In this document: positions 34,184-42,787 of the stretch, one piece after another | Layout: each line of letters begins with the position of its first letter | Numbering within the stretch: the stretch's first letter is position 1 | Assembly: GCA_016703945.1 (NCBI GenBank) | Contig: JADJBC010000045.1 | Location: 62,001-126,000, forward strand | DNA from: Candidatus Aalborgicola danicus | Lineage (GTDB): Bacteria > Pseudomonadota > Gammaproteobacteria > Burkholderiales > Burkholderiaceae_C | Length of the DNA stretch: 64,000 bases | Direction: 5' to 3' | Translations under genes and position numbers: made by a program | Notes under the pieces: model-generated | The model's input: the letters and a program-made list of their open reading frames with translations, nothing else | Told to the model about the DNA's origin: nothing | The model's database searches: none

Positions 34184-36304
34184 GTGGCACGCATCATGTT
34201 CAAAGCAATTGGCAATCTCATCTACAAGACTCCATGGTGGGGCCTCATTCTGGCGGGCATCACAACGCTGGGCATCCTGGTGCTTTTTGCCTTGCCGGTG
34301 CATGTCATCCGTTTGGTCGACAGTGGCGCGACGCCTGCCGAGAACCGCGCCATCCAGCGCGAAATTGGTCTTGCCGTTGGCAGCCGTGCCCTGGATCTGG
34401 CCAAAGGTGTGCTGGGTGCCATGCAGGAGCGCACTACCGACATCGAGCGGCGCCGCGAGTTTGCACGGGCTCTGGGCGAAATCGAACGGGCGCGCGAGGA
34501 ACTGGTGCATGCCCAAAGCGGTGTTAACGACCGAAATCTGGAGACTGCGCGCGACGCGGCCGACTCGGCCTTGGAGTCGGCAACCGAGGCAGCCCAGTCC
34601 GCCCTCGAAGCAGCCTCAGAAGCGCGGCAAGCCGTGGAAGAAGCCAAGAACGATGCATTGGAACGCCTGCGCGACACCGGCGTGGACCTGGCAGCCACGT
34701 TGAAATCCTTCGAACAACTGATTGCGTCGGCCCGCGAAAACGAACAGTCCGCACGTGATTCGCTATTTGCATTGCGTGCCCTACAGAGTGAAGGCAATGC
34801 CGAACGCGCGTCCAGCCCCCCGGCCCCACCTGCACCAGCTGCCGTGCCAAAGCCCCCGGCGACGGCTGCTGTACCTGCCATTCCAAGCATCCCTGCCATT
34901 CCTGCGCCGCCCGCCATTCCAGTCCCGCCAGGCAAACCCATACAGTCGGCCAGTACGCCGGGCTCCTCTGTGACGATTGGCATTCCTCTGCCAGGCGGCC
35001 GCTCTTCCCTGGTGTTGTCACCGGAAGCTCGGGGTGACATCCATACCAAAGTGGGTGGTGATGTCTGGCGCGTGGCCGTGGGTTCGGCTCTGATCCTGGC
35101 CTTTATCCCGCTGTTTGTGATGCTGCTGATTGCCAAGTTCTTCATCGGCCGCTCACGCAATGCACTGGCATTGGCGGATCGCAAAACCCGCGAAGCGGAG
35201 ATCAGCGACGTCAGCCGCCAGGTGACCGAGGCGCGGTTGCAGGCGCTGCAAGCCCAGGTGGAGCCGCACTTCCTGTACAACACGCTGGCCAACGTGCAAG
35301 CTCTTAATGAGGTCGACCCGCCAGCCGCCAACCAGATGGTGGGCCACCTGATCCAGTACCTGCGCGCCTCGTTGCCGAAAATGCGCGAAAGCACATCGAC
35401 CGTAGGGCAGGAGCTGGAGCTGGTGCGTGCCTACCTCAATATTTTGCAAATGCGCATGGGTGCACGGCTGGTGTTTGAGATCAGCGCGCCGGACGACGTG
35501 TTGGCCTACGCCTTTCCACCCATGATGTTGCCCTCGCTGGTGGAAAACGCCATCAAACACGGGCTGGAGCCACAACGTGAAGGGGGCCGTATCGATGTGG
35601 TGGTGGAGCGGCTGCTGGAGTCGAACGGCGAAACCTTGCGCATCCAGGTCAAAGACACCGGCAAGGGCCTCAGCGACACGCCGGTCCAGACCGGCGGCGG
35701 CGTGGGACTCACCAACCTGCGGGAACGCCTGGCTGCGATTTACGGCACACGGGGTCGCTTCACGCTGACATCCAATGATCCCAAAGGGGTGGTGGCTTGT
35801 ATCGAAGTGCCACTGCAGTCCGCCGCCGCTTACCAGCAGGCCTCGCTTGCGGAGCGTTCAGCCCCGTCACCAACACCGGCCTATGCGGCTGCCACCCCCG
35901 CCACCGGCTGGCGCAAGGTCTGGTACGCAACCAGCAAGACCCACAGCATCTGGGCCCGACTACTGGCCCGTACCTTCATGGTGTTGATGGTGGTGTTGGC
36001 TGGTCTGTTGCTGGTCGGCTTTATCGGGTTGCTGACCGGCTGGATGCCGGTACAAATGGGCGACCTTCAGCTTGACGGCGTGGAGGGCCTGGCGGTGGGT
36101 TCAGTCGGGCTGCTGATTGGTTTTGGTGCTGCCGCGCTGACCGTCGGTGTCATGGTGGCCGTGTTGTACGGCATGGGGTTCCTGGTGGTAGGCCTGTTGA
36201 TATTTATCGCGGCGTCGATCCTGATTGGGCTTTTCCCGCTGCTGTCGCCCTTTATCCTGATCGGTCTGGCAATATGGTGGTTTGCCAAAAGAAGCCGCGC
36301 ATGA
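34184..36304 (+). CDS. LytS/YehU-type sensor histidine kinase with extra C-terminal membrane domain
   Basis: 706 residues from GTG, or 702 from the ATG at 34196 (MFKAIGNLIYK). One N-terminal membrane helix (about 20-42); an Ala/Glu-rich coiled coil (about 65-200); a Pro-rich linker with PAIP/PPAIPVPP repeats (about 210-260); a second membrane helix (about 300-325); His_kinase PF06580 with phospho-accepting His362 in EPHFLYN; HATPase_c with ENAIKHGLEP and GGGVGLTNLRERL. Unusually the kinase core is followed by about 150 residues with three or four more hydrophobic helices, ending WWFAKRSRA. It overlaps the LytTR regulator gene as ATGA, so the pair form a two-component system. Confidence 0.9.
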   Translation: MARIMFKAIGNLIYKTPWWGLILAGITTLGILVLFALPVHVIRLVDSGATPAENRAIQREIGLAVGSRALDLAKGVLGAMQERTTDIERRREFARALGEIERAREELVHAQSGVNDRNLETARDAADSALESATEAAQSALEAASEARQAVEEAKNDALERLRDTGVDLAATLKSFEQLIASARENEQSARDSLFALRALQSEGNAERASSPPAPPAPAAVPKPPATAAVPAIPSIPAIPAPPAIPVPPGKPIQSASTPGSSVTIGIPLPGGRSSLVLSPEARGDIHTKVGGDVWRVAVGSALILAFIPLFVMLLIAKFFIGRSRNALALADRKTREAEISDVSRQVTEARLQALQAQVEPHFLYNTLANVQALNEVDPPAANQMVGHLIQYLRASLPKMRESTSTVGQELELVRAYLNILQMRMGARLVFEISAPDDVLAYAFPPMMLPSLVENAIKHGLEPQREGGRIDVVVERLLESNGETLRIQVKDTGKGLSDTPVQTGGGVGLTNLRERLAAIYGTRGRFTLTSNDPKGVVACIEVPLQSAAAYQQASLAERSAPSPTPAYAAATPATGWRKVWYATSKTHSIWARLLARTFMVLMVVLAGLLLVGFIGLLTGWMPVQMGDLQLDGVEGLAVGSVGLLIGFGAAALTVGVMVAVLYGMGFLVVGLLIFIAASILIGLFPLLSPFILIGLAIWWFAKRSRA

Positions 36305-37071
36305 ATTACACCGCCGTGATTGCCGAAGATGAACCCATTCTTCGTGCCCAACTCAAAGCCAAACTGGCCCGCATCTGGCCCGAACTGCGCATCGTCGCCG
36401 ATGTGGGCGACGGCGAAGCGGCGCTGGAAGCCATCGACGAGCACAGGCCCCACCTGGCGTTTTTGGACATTCAAATGCCCGAGATGACCGGTGTGGACGT
36501 GGCGCGCAGCCTGGCGGCCAACCGCGACATCCGTTGCCATGTGGTGTTTGTGACCGCCTTTGACCAGTATGCGGTGGAGGCTTTCGACGCCAACGCCGTG
36601 GACTATGTGCTCAAACCGTACACCGACGAACGCCTGACCGCCGCCGTGGGTCGCCTGCAAGCGCGCTTGGCCATGGTGCCGGCACCGTCCCAGGACCTGG
36701 ATGCCCTGGTGGCACACATCTCGGCACGTTTGAAACCGGCAAGCGAGCAACTGAAATGGATCAAGGCCAGCGTGGGCACGCAGTTGCACCTGATTCCCAT
36801 CGATGACGTGTTGTTTTTTCAGTCGGACGAAAAATACACGCTGGTGGTGACCCGGGAGCTGGAAACCTTGATCCGTACACCGATCAAGGAAATCCTGGAT
36901 GGGCTGGATACCAACAAGTTCTGGCAGATTCACCGCTCCACCATCGTCAACGCCACTGCCATCGACACCGTATCGCGTGACTTCAGGGGACAGGCGTCAG
37001 TCAAGATCAAGGGGCGACCGGAAACTCTGGTGGTCAGCCGCCCGTTCTCGCATTTGTTCAAGCAGATGTAG
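36301..37071 (+). CDS. LytTR family response regulator
   Basis: 256 residues. Receiver domain at 4-120 with phospho-acceptor Asp56 (LAFLDIQMPEMTG) and LKPY lysine. LytTR DNA-binding domain from about 155 to 256 (WIKASVGTQLHLIPIDDVLF, FWQIHRSTIVNATAIDTVSR, LVVSRPFSHLFKQM). By family it binds pairs of short direct repeats upstream of promoters controlling secreted, envelope or transport functions. It is translationally coupled to the kinase gene. Its target is unknown; the adjacent convergent CLCA-like protease gene is one candidate by proximity only. Confidence 0.95.
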   Translation: MNYTAVIAEDEPILRAQLKAKLARIWPELRIVADVGDGEAALEAIDEHRPHLAFLDIQMPEMTGVDVARSLAANRDIRCHVVFVTAFDQYAVEAFDANAVDYVLKPYTDERLTAAVGRLQARLAMVPAPSQDLDALVAHISARLKPASEQLKWIKASVGTQLHLIPIDDVLFFQSDEKYTLVVTRELETLIRTPIKEILDGLDTNKFWQIHRSTIVNATAIDTVSRDFRGQASVKIKGRPETLVVSRPFSHLFKQM

Positions 37072-37086
37072 CGCTCAACTCAGCGC

Positions 37087-37108
37087 CAGGGGCAAAAAAG
37101 TACCCCTG
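37087..37108. terminator. Hairpin between convergent genes
   Basis: CAGGGG and CCCCTG separated by a 10-base A-rich loop (CAAAAAAGTA). It lies 16 bp past the LytTR stop and 23 bp before the 3' end of the CLCA-like gene, so it could serve both strands. There is no T-run on the plus strand, so termination strength is doubtful. Confidence 0.4.
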
Positions 37109-37130
37109 AGCCAAGCCGCTCAGATACGGA

Positions 37131-39554
37131 TCAAAGCTCCTTGACAAACGAGGCGCTGGTCACGCGCTGAAAGCCGGGCACCGGATCTTCCGCCGCGTTG
37201 GTACCCTTCTTGGTATTGCCCCTGGTGCTGTAGACGGCCTGCCCGTCAATCGCGGATGTGCTAACCACGATCTCGTATTCGCCAATCGGCAAATCAGCCA
37301 GACTCACGGTATAGAGGCCATCTCCGGCCTTGATGTCGGGCGAAACGCCGTCGTCCTTGAGTACCAGTCCGGATTTCAGCTTGTCTCCGGTGGCGGCGGA
37401 AAAGATGTCGGCTACCACGGTGGCACCACCGATGGCCACGGGACCGGACACCTTGGTGATGGCGCGAATGGTCTGGTTGTCAGCATTGGTTCCACCCTCG
37501 ACGTCCACAACAGCCGAGGTACCAGAATTCACGGTGACCTCCTGAAACACCTCGTCCGTGGTGGCTTCACTGGCTGTCAACGTACTGGTCCAGACACCAG
37601 CCAGACCCGCAAAGTCTTTGGGTATGGTGTAACTTGCCTCGCCTTCACCTGCATTTGCGGTGTACACAACCCCGGTTGGCAGCGATGTGGGCGTGATCAG
37701 GGTACCGCTGGGGGTTTTCAAACTGAAGGCCAGCTTGCCTTCATCGTCTTCACCCCAAAAGGCGCTGAAAGTCGCCTGCCCATCAAGCCCGCCACCGGCG
37801 ATTTTCGATGTCACCACATGGGTTGCGCCTTTTGCGAGTGCCTGCGCGCCGACCTCGTTCACCGGTTGCACGCTGTCGCCTTCAGAGTCATTGGCCATCT
37901 TGCCCGCCGAGCGTGTCAGGTCACCCGCTTTGACGGCTTCCTTGAAGTTGCCAAAGGTGCCGCTGGCCAGATCAAATAACGATGACTGCCCTGGTGTGGT
38001 GGCCCGCAGGCGCGGTTGACTGCTTGAGGCGGGCAGGTTCAATGCCAGCGCATTCACGGCCACGCCAGCGTCCTTGAACGCTTGAATGACGGTGGAATCC
38101 ACCGTTTTGGATGAGGTGGTCAAAAGAGTGACGGCCGGGGTGTCAGACGATTTCTTGACCGCCTTCAGTGCGTCAAGCGATTTTTGCAGCGAGCCCGTCA
38201 AACTAAGTTTGGCCTGGCCGACAAAGGCTGAGGTGGGGCCCAACGGCGCAATGGTCTTGCCATCGTAGTAATACAGCGTCCCTCCGGTCACACCAATAGC
38301 GAAGCCGCTGGAATACGCACGGTAGTAAAGCCCATTGCTCGCGATGGTGGCAGGACCTGCAGGCAAGACGGAAGGCAATAAAGCCTCGGCGTAAGCAAAA
38401 AGCCGATCCGCGACCACCGCGTCATCCGTCGAAGTGTCTACCGCAATCTTGCTCAGGGTGGCCTTCACGCTGCTGCGAGCATCGTTCGTGTTCAACAGAG
38501 TCATGGGCACCACCGGCGCATAAGCGAACGGATGGACATAGACCATCACGCGGTTGGCGGCACCCGCGTTGTCCACCATTTGCTCGGCGGCACGAATCTG
38601 CTCCTTCAGTTTGGCAGCCGACACCGTGGCGTCAATAACAATCGTGTTGATCGGACCCGCTGCCGAGCCGGTGGTGGCAAACGGGGTTGCCAGTCGTTTT
38701 CCGATAGCCTGGGGCCCCGGGGACCCCATGTAGACAATTTGAAGGTCGTTCTCCCAACCGGTGGTCGGATTGGTCAGAGTGGCGTCGGTCGGTGCCGTAA
38801 GGCCCTGCAGCGATTGAAAAGTCAAGCGCCCGGTCTGTCCCGCCGGATCGGCCGAGGTTGGTTGCACCATGACCTCCCAGGCGGACTTGCCAAAGACCCG
38901 AAACTGCGCCGTTTTCTGGTTTGCGACGTCGGAGTAGTCGGTCGCCGTGGAGAGTTTGGTGAACTGCAGGTGGTTGTGCATGATGGTGTCGCGCGGGGTA
39001 TCGCCATCCTGGGGCGATCCAGCATCCGTGGTTATTTTGCCCTCCTCGCGATACTCGTCCAACAGCCCCAGCGCATAGTGACCAAACTCATGCGCAACCG
39101 TCTTGCCGTGCTGTTCCGGCGTTTCACCGGTACCGGCAAATTGTTGTACATGCCCGGCCTTGAAAGAGGTCAATCCAGCAGTGTGGGCATTGGCCCGGCC
39201 ATTTTTTAGCAGGTATTGAATGTCGGTGTTGTCCATGAACTGGCTGTTCTTGTACACATGCACCTTGCCCAGCATGTGCCGCCCCTCGGTCATGGTGAAG
39301 TAGCTCTTGGAGGCCTGGCGCAGAATGCCTTCGATGAACGCCTTGTCACGCCCTTCGGGTGGTGCATCAAAGTCCCAGTCAATACTCATCACCATATCGA
39401 TCACATTGACATTGCGGGCCGCGTCGTAATTTACCTTGGTCAACTGATGCTCCGCAGCAAACAGACTGCTGGCAAAACAAGCTGCCCCGACTGCAACCGC
39501 AACGGCGCGCAAAGTGGGGTGAAATCGGGGCTTTGTTGAAAGACGGTGGCCCAT
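37131..39554 (-). CDS. Secreted CLCA-like zinc metalloprotease with C-terminal beta domains
   Basis: 807 residues from the ATG behind AAGGAG; the open frame extends upstream but without family character. Signal peptide at about 1-34 ending SSLFAAEHQ. The catalytic region has HEFGHYALG with ligands His155, Glu156, His159 and then LLDEYREEG, the pattern seen in calcium-activated chloride-channel regulator (CLCA) N-terminal proteases (HExxH followed by DEY). A segment at about 285-360 (TIVIDATVSAAKLKEQIRAA) resembles a von Willebrand A-like fold. Near 395-440 comes a YAEALLP...YYRAYSSGFAIGV module, also found in the matrixin-like protease. The C-terminus contains Ig-like repeats ending TSASFVKEL. 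It should act outside the cytoplasm; substrate unknown. Confidence 0.82.
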   Translation of the reverse strand: MGHRLSTKPRFHPTLRAVAVAVGAACFASSLFAAEHQLTKVNYDAARNVNVIDMVMSIDWDFDAPPEGRDKAFIEGILRQASKSYFTMTEGRHMLGKVHVYKNSQFMDNTDIQYLLKNGRANAHTAGLTSFKAGHVQQFAGTGETPEQHGKTVAHEFGHYALGLLDEYREEGKITTDAGSPQDGDTPRDTIMHNHLQFTKLSTATDYSDVANQKTAQFRVFGKSAWEVMVQPTSADPAGQTGRLTFQSLQGLTAPTDATLTNPTTGWENDLQIVYMGSPGPQAIGKRLATPFATTGSAAGPINTIVIDATVSAAKLKEQIRAAEQMVDNAGAANRVMVYVHPFAYAPVVPMTLLNTNDARSSVKATLSKIAVDTSTDDAVVADRLFAYAEALLPSVLPAGPATIASNGLYYRAYSSGFAIGVTGGTLYYYDGKTIAPLGPTSAFVGQAKLSLTGSLQKSLDALKAVKKSSDTPAVTLLTTSSKTVDSTVIQAFKDAGVAVNALALNLPASSSQPRLRATTPGQSSLFDLASGTFGNFKEAVKAGDLTRSAGKMANDSEGDSVQPVNEVGAQALAKGATHVVTSKIAGGGLDGQATFSAFWGEDDEGKLAFSLKTPSGTLITPTSLPTGVVYTANAGEGEASYTIPKDFAGLAGVWTSTLTASEATTDEVFQEVTVNSGTSAVVDVEGGTNADNQTIRAITKVSGPVAIGGATVVADIFSAATGDKLKSGLVLKDDGVSPDIKAGDGLYTVSLADLPIGEYEIVVSTSAIDGQAVYSTRGNTKKGTNAAEDPVPGFQRVTSASFVKEL

Positions 39555-39867
39555 GGGCGCTCCTTGAAAATCGGGTGGATGCGAAAATCGCGGAGGTGAT
39601 CCTAGCTGGAATTCGGAAAGTCGGCCAAACCGATAAGCGACCCTAAATGGGGTAGGGTCATGCCCCAAAAAAGTACGCCCAAGCTTGGGCTCGCAAACCC
39701 CATCCTGAGCCTGCAACTGAGGGTATTCAGCAAGCAAAGTCCGACGCGCGGTACTGCAAGCCTCGGGGCTGGCTCCGGGCATTAGGGTTGTGGCCGATGT
39801 ACCGCCTTTGACTAGCAGCGCCCTTTACTGGTGGCGCTCAAACAGGTGGAATCGCAACAATGACCGC
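39555..39867. other. Intergenic region upstream of the CLCA-like gene, with two inverted repeats
   Basis: This 313-bp gap lies between the CLCA-like start and the 3' end of the small periplasmic protein gene, both on the minus strand. Two symmetrical sites are visible: GACCCTA and TAGGGTC with a 7-base loop at about 39638-39660, and the perfect 14-base palindrome GCCCAAGCTTGGGC at 39677-39690. Either may be an operator or, in the second case, part of a terminator for the upstream gene. No open frame with coding character was seen. Confidence 0.5.
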
Positions 39868-40179
39868 TTATTCCCACTTGGAATACTTGGTACACACCCG
39901 ATCCAGTTTCTTGCCCTTGTCGCTGTCGGCAAACTTGGACAGATTGCCCTTGAAATCGTCTGGCGTTTCATTCCACAAACAGGTGCAATAGGCCTGTGCC
40001 TTGTTTTGCCCGGCAATCGGGCTCTTCTCGTCGCCACCTTCATAAAGTTTGTTGACACGTACCAAACACTGTTTGTACTGGGCGTCACCGGCCGGGACGG
40101 TGTTGTATTCCTGGGCCATTGCGGACCCGGCAAAAGCGAAGAGGGAAGTGGCGGCTAGGGCAGTGAGTAGTCGTTTCAT
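39868..40179 (-). CDS. Small periplasmic hypothetical protein with three cysteines
   Basis: 103 residues starting MKRLLTALAATSLFAFAGSA, a clear Sec signal peptide cleaved near AMAQEY. The mature part of about 80 residues contains QYKQCLVRVNKLYEGG, then AYCTCLWNETPDDFKGNL and a final RVCTKYSKWE: four cysteines in C...CxC...C spacing, which suggests two disulfides in the periplasm. I do not recognise the family. The upstream ATG three codons earlier (MRFS) is less likely because the signal peptide starts at MKRLL. It stands alone on the minus strand between the CLCA-like gene and the MCE operon. Confidence 0.75.
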   Translation of the reverse strand: MKRLLTALAATSLFAFAGSAMAQEYNTVPAGDAQYKQCLVRVNKLYEGGDEKSPIAGQNKAQAYCTCLWNETPDDFKGNLSKFADSDKGKKLDRVCTKYSKWE

Positions 40180-40267
40180 GGAGAACCTCAAGGTTGGGTT
40201 GGGAAGGCTTGACCGTGGTCAAAATCAGTATATCCAAATCGCCTCGGGAACGCTGCGCGTCTGGCGT

Positions 40268-40942
40268 TTACTTGCCATCTTGCTTGACTTCTTGCGCCCG
40301 CTCAACCTGCTGCACCCACTGATCGACCTCCTGAATCAATGCGTCGGTTGCCGCGGCCATGGCACGTACGCCACCGGCCGCATCTGCGCTGGTGGCGGGT
40401 TGCTGCATGACAAAACTGCGCTGGGCCACCAGGCGCTCGACGCCGCCCGTGGTGTGCGCCAGTGTGGCGCGCATCCGCACCAAACCACTGCTGCGCTGGG
40501 GCGACTCGAACCAGTGGCTGAACTCGTCCAACTCCAGGTGCAGGGTCAAGCCAGGCTTTGCCACGCCCACGCCTTGGACCGCCTGCAGCACGGCGCGGCG
40601 TTGGCCCAACTGCTCGCGCAGGCGCTGGCGCACCAGTTGGGCCGGCGCCATGCTCCAGCGCGCCTGCGCGTAGGGGCGCAGTTGCTGCGCGTCGCTGTAG
40701 CCCAGGCGGTACAACACGGCCGTGCTGTCCAGCGCGGCGGGTGACTCCACCTCACCCAGCACCAGCGTTGGCAGGGGCGCCATACGGTCTGCCACGGGGC
40801 TGGTGACCGCGCCGGGGCCAAAGTCGTACACCAGCGAGCGCGCCTGCGGCTGCAGCGGGGAACAACCGGCAACGCCCAAAAATAACAAGCAGAAAATGGC
40901 TTTCACCCTCGTGGAATGGGCGTAGGTAGCTATCAATTTCAT
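40268..40942 (-). CDS. ABC-type transport auxiliary lipoprotein (PqiC/ABC_trans_aux)
   Basis: 224 residues. Starts MKLIATYAHSTRVKAIFCLL with lipobox GVAGC, giving an outer-membrane or periplasm-anchored lipoprotein. The body (VLGEVESPAALDSTAVLYRL, QQLRPYAQARWSMAPAQLV, DEFSHWFESP) matches the PF03886 auxiliary component that works with MCE transporters such as PqiABC. It is the last gene of the operon. The start codon and first 15 or so residues are encoded by a copy of the oriented repeat (40898-40947); the longer frame beginning MNPVLPSRPV would place the signal peptide internally and is rejected. Confidence 0.88.
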   Translation of the reverse strand: MKLIATYAHSTRVKAIFCLLFLGVAGCSPLQPQARSLVYDFGPGAVTSPVADRMAPLPTLVLGEVESPAALDSTAVLYRLGYSDAQQLRPYAQARWSMAPAQLVRQRLREQLGQRRAVLQAVQGVGVAKPGLTLHLELDEFSHWFESPQRSSGLVRMRATLAHTTGGVERLVAQRSFVMQQPATSADAAGGVRAMAAATDALIQEVDQWVQQVERAQEVKQDGK

Positions 40943-40947
40943 AGTAA
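40898..40947 (+). repeat. Oriented short repeat, copy 4, supplying a start codon
   Basis: CACCCTCGTGGAATGGGCG, then TAGGTAGCTATCAATTTCAT and AGTAATC. The complement provides the ATG and first codons (MKLIATYAHSTR) of the MCE-operon lipoprotein. Same orientation as the other five copies. Confidence 0.78.
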
Positions 40948-41015
40948 TCAACTCCTTGCAGAGATAAGCACCGGGCGCCGCCTTGAACGGCATGAACGGT
41001 TTGGGCAGGGGTAAC

Positions 41016-41987
41016 TCATCGGGCTGAACGGGGCGGCTCGGCAAAACCGGGTTCACCGGGTCCCGGCAAAGGGCTGCCGTTGCCCAGCAGCAGCGCCTGC
41101 GGGTTGTTGTTGACCGACTCGACCGCGCGGCCGATGTGGCGCAAGGTGCGGCCGGTGTCGTCCACCGTGCGGTTCAAGCGCGGCACCAGCGTGGCGTTGA
41201 GCGTTTGGCCAGTGGCCAAGAGGGTCTCGGTGCCCTCGGCAATACGGTCCAGCGTGCCGCCGGGTTCACTCATGCGTTTGGACATGACTTTGAAGGCATC
41301 GGCCGAGGTACCCACCGAATCCGCGCTGGTGCCTAGCCGTTCAGACACGGCCCGCAGACTCTTGAGGGTGGCACTGGTTTCCTGGGCCAGTTCGGGCAGC
41401 TTGGCCTGGCTGGCCTGGTCCGACAACTGGCTGATGCCGGCGGCGGCCTGCCCCAGGTTGTTTATGGCATCCATCATTTTTTTCTGGTTGGGTTCAGCCA
41501 GCAACTGGTTCACCCGCTGGGTCGCCTCGTCCAGGCGTTTGAGCAGGCCCACGCCCTGGTCCGACAGGCGGGTGATCAGGCCGGGGCGCATGGGAATGCG
41601 CGGCGGGTTGTCGTCATCGCCCTGCAAGGCGGCGCCCATGGGCACGCTGTCGTCCAGCTGAATGAAGGCCAGGCCGGTCACACCCTGAAAACCCAGCGAT
41701 GCAAATGTGGTTTGGGTCACCGGTGTGTCCTGGTCCACGGCAATTCGGATCAACACATTGCCCGGAGTGGCACGATCCAGCGCAATGGACAACACACGCC
41801 CCACGCGCACGCCGCGGTAGCGTACGCTGGCCTGGGACTGCAGGCCGGTCACACCCTCGGCGCTGGAGATTTCGAACACGCTGTGCTCGCCAGTGTCACG
41901 GGTCAGCCAGACCGCCATGGCCACCAAGAGTGCGGCGATGACCAGCACAAAGGCGCCGGCGGCAATGGCGTGGGTTTTATTTTCCAT
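41016..41987 (-). CDS. MCE-domain lipid-transport protein (MlaD/PqiB-like)
   Basis: 323 residues. One N-terminal membrane helix (residues 8-28), then a single MCE domain (about 38-118: YRGVRVGRVLSIALDRATPG, FQGVTGLAFIQLDD), and a long helical C-terminal region (about 130-310) that in relatives forms a hexameric tunnel or coiled tail in the periplasm. It is the substrate-binding subunit of an inner-membrane lipid ABC transporter. It starts 14 bp after the ATPase gene and precedes the auxiliary lipoprotein gene. The single MCE domain is MlaD-like; the long tail is closer to Gram-negative YrbD/Ttg2C relatives with lipoprotein partners. Confidence 0.93.
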   Translation of the reverse strand: MENKTHAIAAGAFVLVIAALLVAMAVWLTRDTGEHSVFEISSAEGVTGLQSQASVRYRGVRVGRVLSIALDRATPGNVLIRIAVDQDTPVTQTTFASLGFQGVTGLAFIQLDDSVPMGAALQGDDDNPPRIPMRPGLITRLSDQGVGLLKRLDEATQRVNQLLAEPNQKKMMDAINNLGQAAAGISQLSDQASQAKLPELAQETSATLKSLRAVSERLGTSADSVGTSADAFKVMSKRMSEPGGTLDRIAEGTETLLATGQTLNATLVPRLNRTVDDTGRTLRHIGRAVESVNNNPQALLLGNGSPLPGPGEPGFAEPPRSAR

Positions 41988-42001
41988 AGGTCTTTCTCTT
42001 T

Positions 42002-42787
42002 CTACACCGCATCGGGTTCCTGGTGCAATAGCTCCACCGCACGCAGCCCCCGCCCTCCCAGGAAGAACTCGCGCACAAAGGGGTGGTCAAAACCGATGAC
42101 CTGCTTGGGTGGCGCATCCACAATCACATGTTTGTCAGCCACCACGGCCACACGGGTGCTGATCTGGTAGATGGTATCGAGATCATGCGTCACCATCACC
42201 ACGGTCAGGCCTAGTTCGTGGTGCAGCGAACGAATCAGGGTGCAAAAATCGTCGGCGCTGTCGGGGTCCAGCCCGGCGGTGGGTTCGTCCAGCAGCAGCA
42301 ACGGCGGGTCCATGATCAGGGCCCGCGCCAGGGCGACCCGCTTGATCATGCCGCCCGACAAATCGGACGGCATCTTGTGGGCGTGCACCGGGTCCAGCCC
42401 CACCATTTGCAGCTTGACCATGGCGGCGTCGCGCACCAGGTCAGCGGGAAGGGTCTTCAACTCGCGCAACGGGAAGGCAATGTTCTCCAGCACGGTGAAG
42501 GCCGAATACAGCGCACCATGCTGGAACAACATGCCAACCCGGCTGGCAGCACCGGCGCGCGTCAGCGCCTCGGCGGGCTCACCCAGCACGGTGACGGTTC
42601 CACGCTGGGGAGCCTCCAGCCCCAGCATCTGGCGCAACAACACAGTTTTGCCGGTGCCCGAGCCGCCTACCAGGGCCAACAGTTCACCTTCTTCGATGCG
42701 CAGATTCAGGTTCTTGTGGATCACGGTGTCAACACCGCCGCGGCGAAACGCCGACCACAGGTTGCGAATGTCCACCACGTCGGTCAT
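42002..42787 (-). CDS. MCE-transporter ATP-binding protein (MlaF-like)
   Basis: 261 residues starting MTDVVDIRNLWSAF. Walker A GGSGTGKTVLL, Q-loop MLFQHGALYS, ABC signature LSGGMIKRVALARAL, Walker B LLLLDEPTAGLDP and the switch His in MVTHDLDT are all present, so the ATPase should be functional. The ATG overlaps the permease stop as ATGA, and the longer open frame upstream lies inside the permease gene and is rejected. With the permease and MCE protein it makes up an inner-membrane phospholipid transporter of the Mla type. Confidence 0.95.
   Translation of the reverse strand: MTDVVDIRNLWSAFRRGGVDTVIHKNLNLRIEEGELLALVGGSGTGKTVLLRQMLGLEAPQRGTVTVLGEPAEALTRAGAASRVGMLFQHGALYSAFTVLENIAFPLRELKTLPADLVRDAAMVKLQMVGLDPVHAHKMPSDLSGGMIKRVALARALIMDPPLLLLDEPTAGLDPDSADDFCTLIRSLHHELGLTVVMVTHDLDTIYQISTRVAVVADKHVIVDAPPKQVIGFDHPFVREFFLGGRGLRAVELLHQEPDAV

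Noticed and set aside
34800..34940. PAIP/PPAIPVPP tract as a DNA tandem repeat or recombination site
   Set aside because: The nucleotide sequence is only loosely repetitive; it is a proline-rich protein linker in the LytS-type kinase.
39555..39782. Extended N-terminus for the CLCA-like protease (MPGASPEACS...)
   Set aside because: It would bury the signal peptide; AAGGAG precedes the ATG at 39554, and the upstream part holds palindromes typical of control regions.
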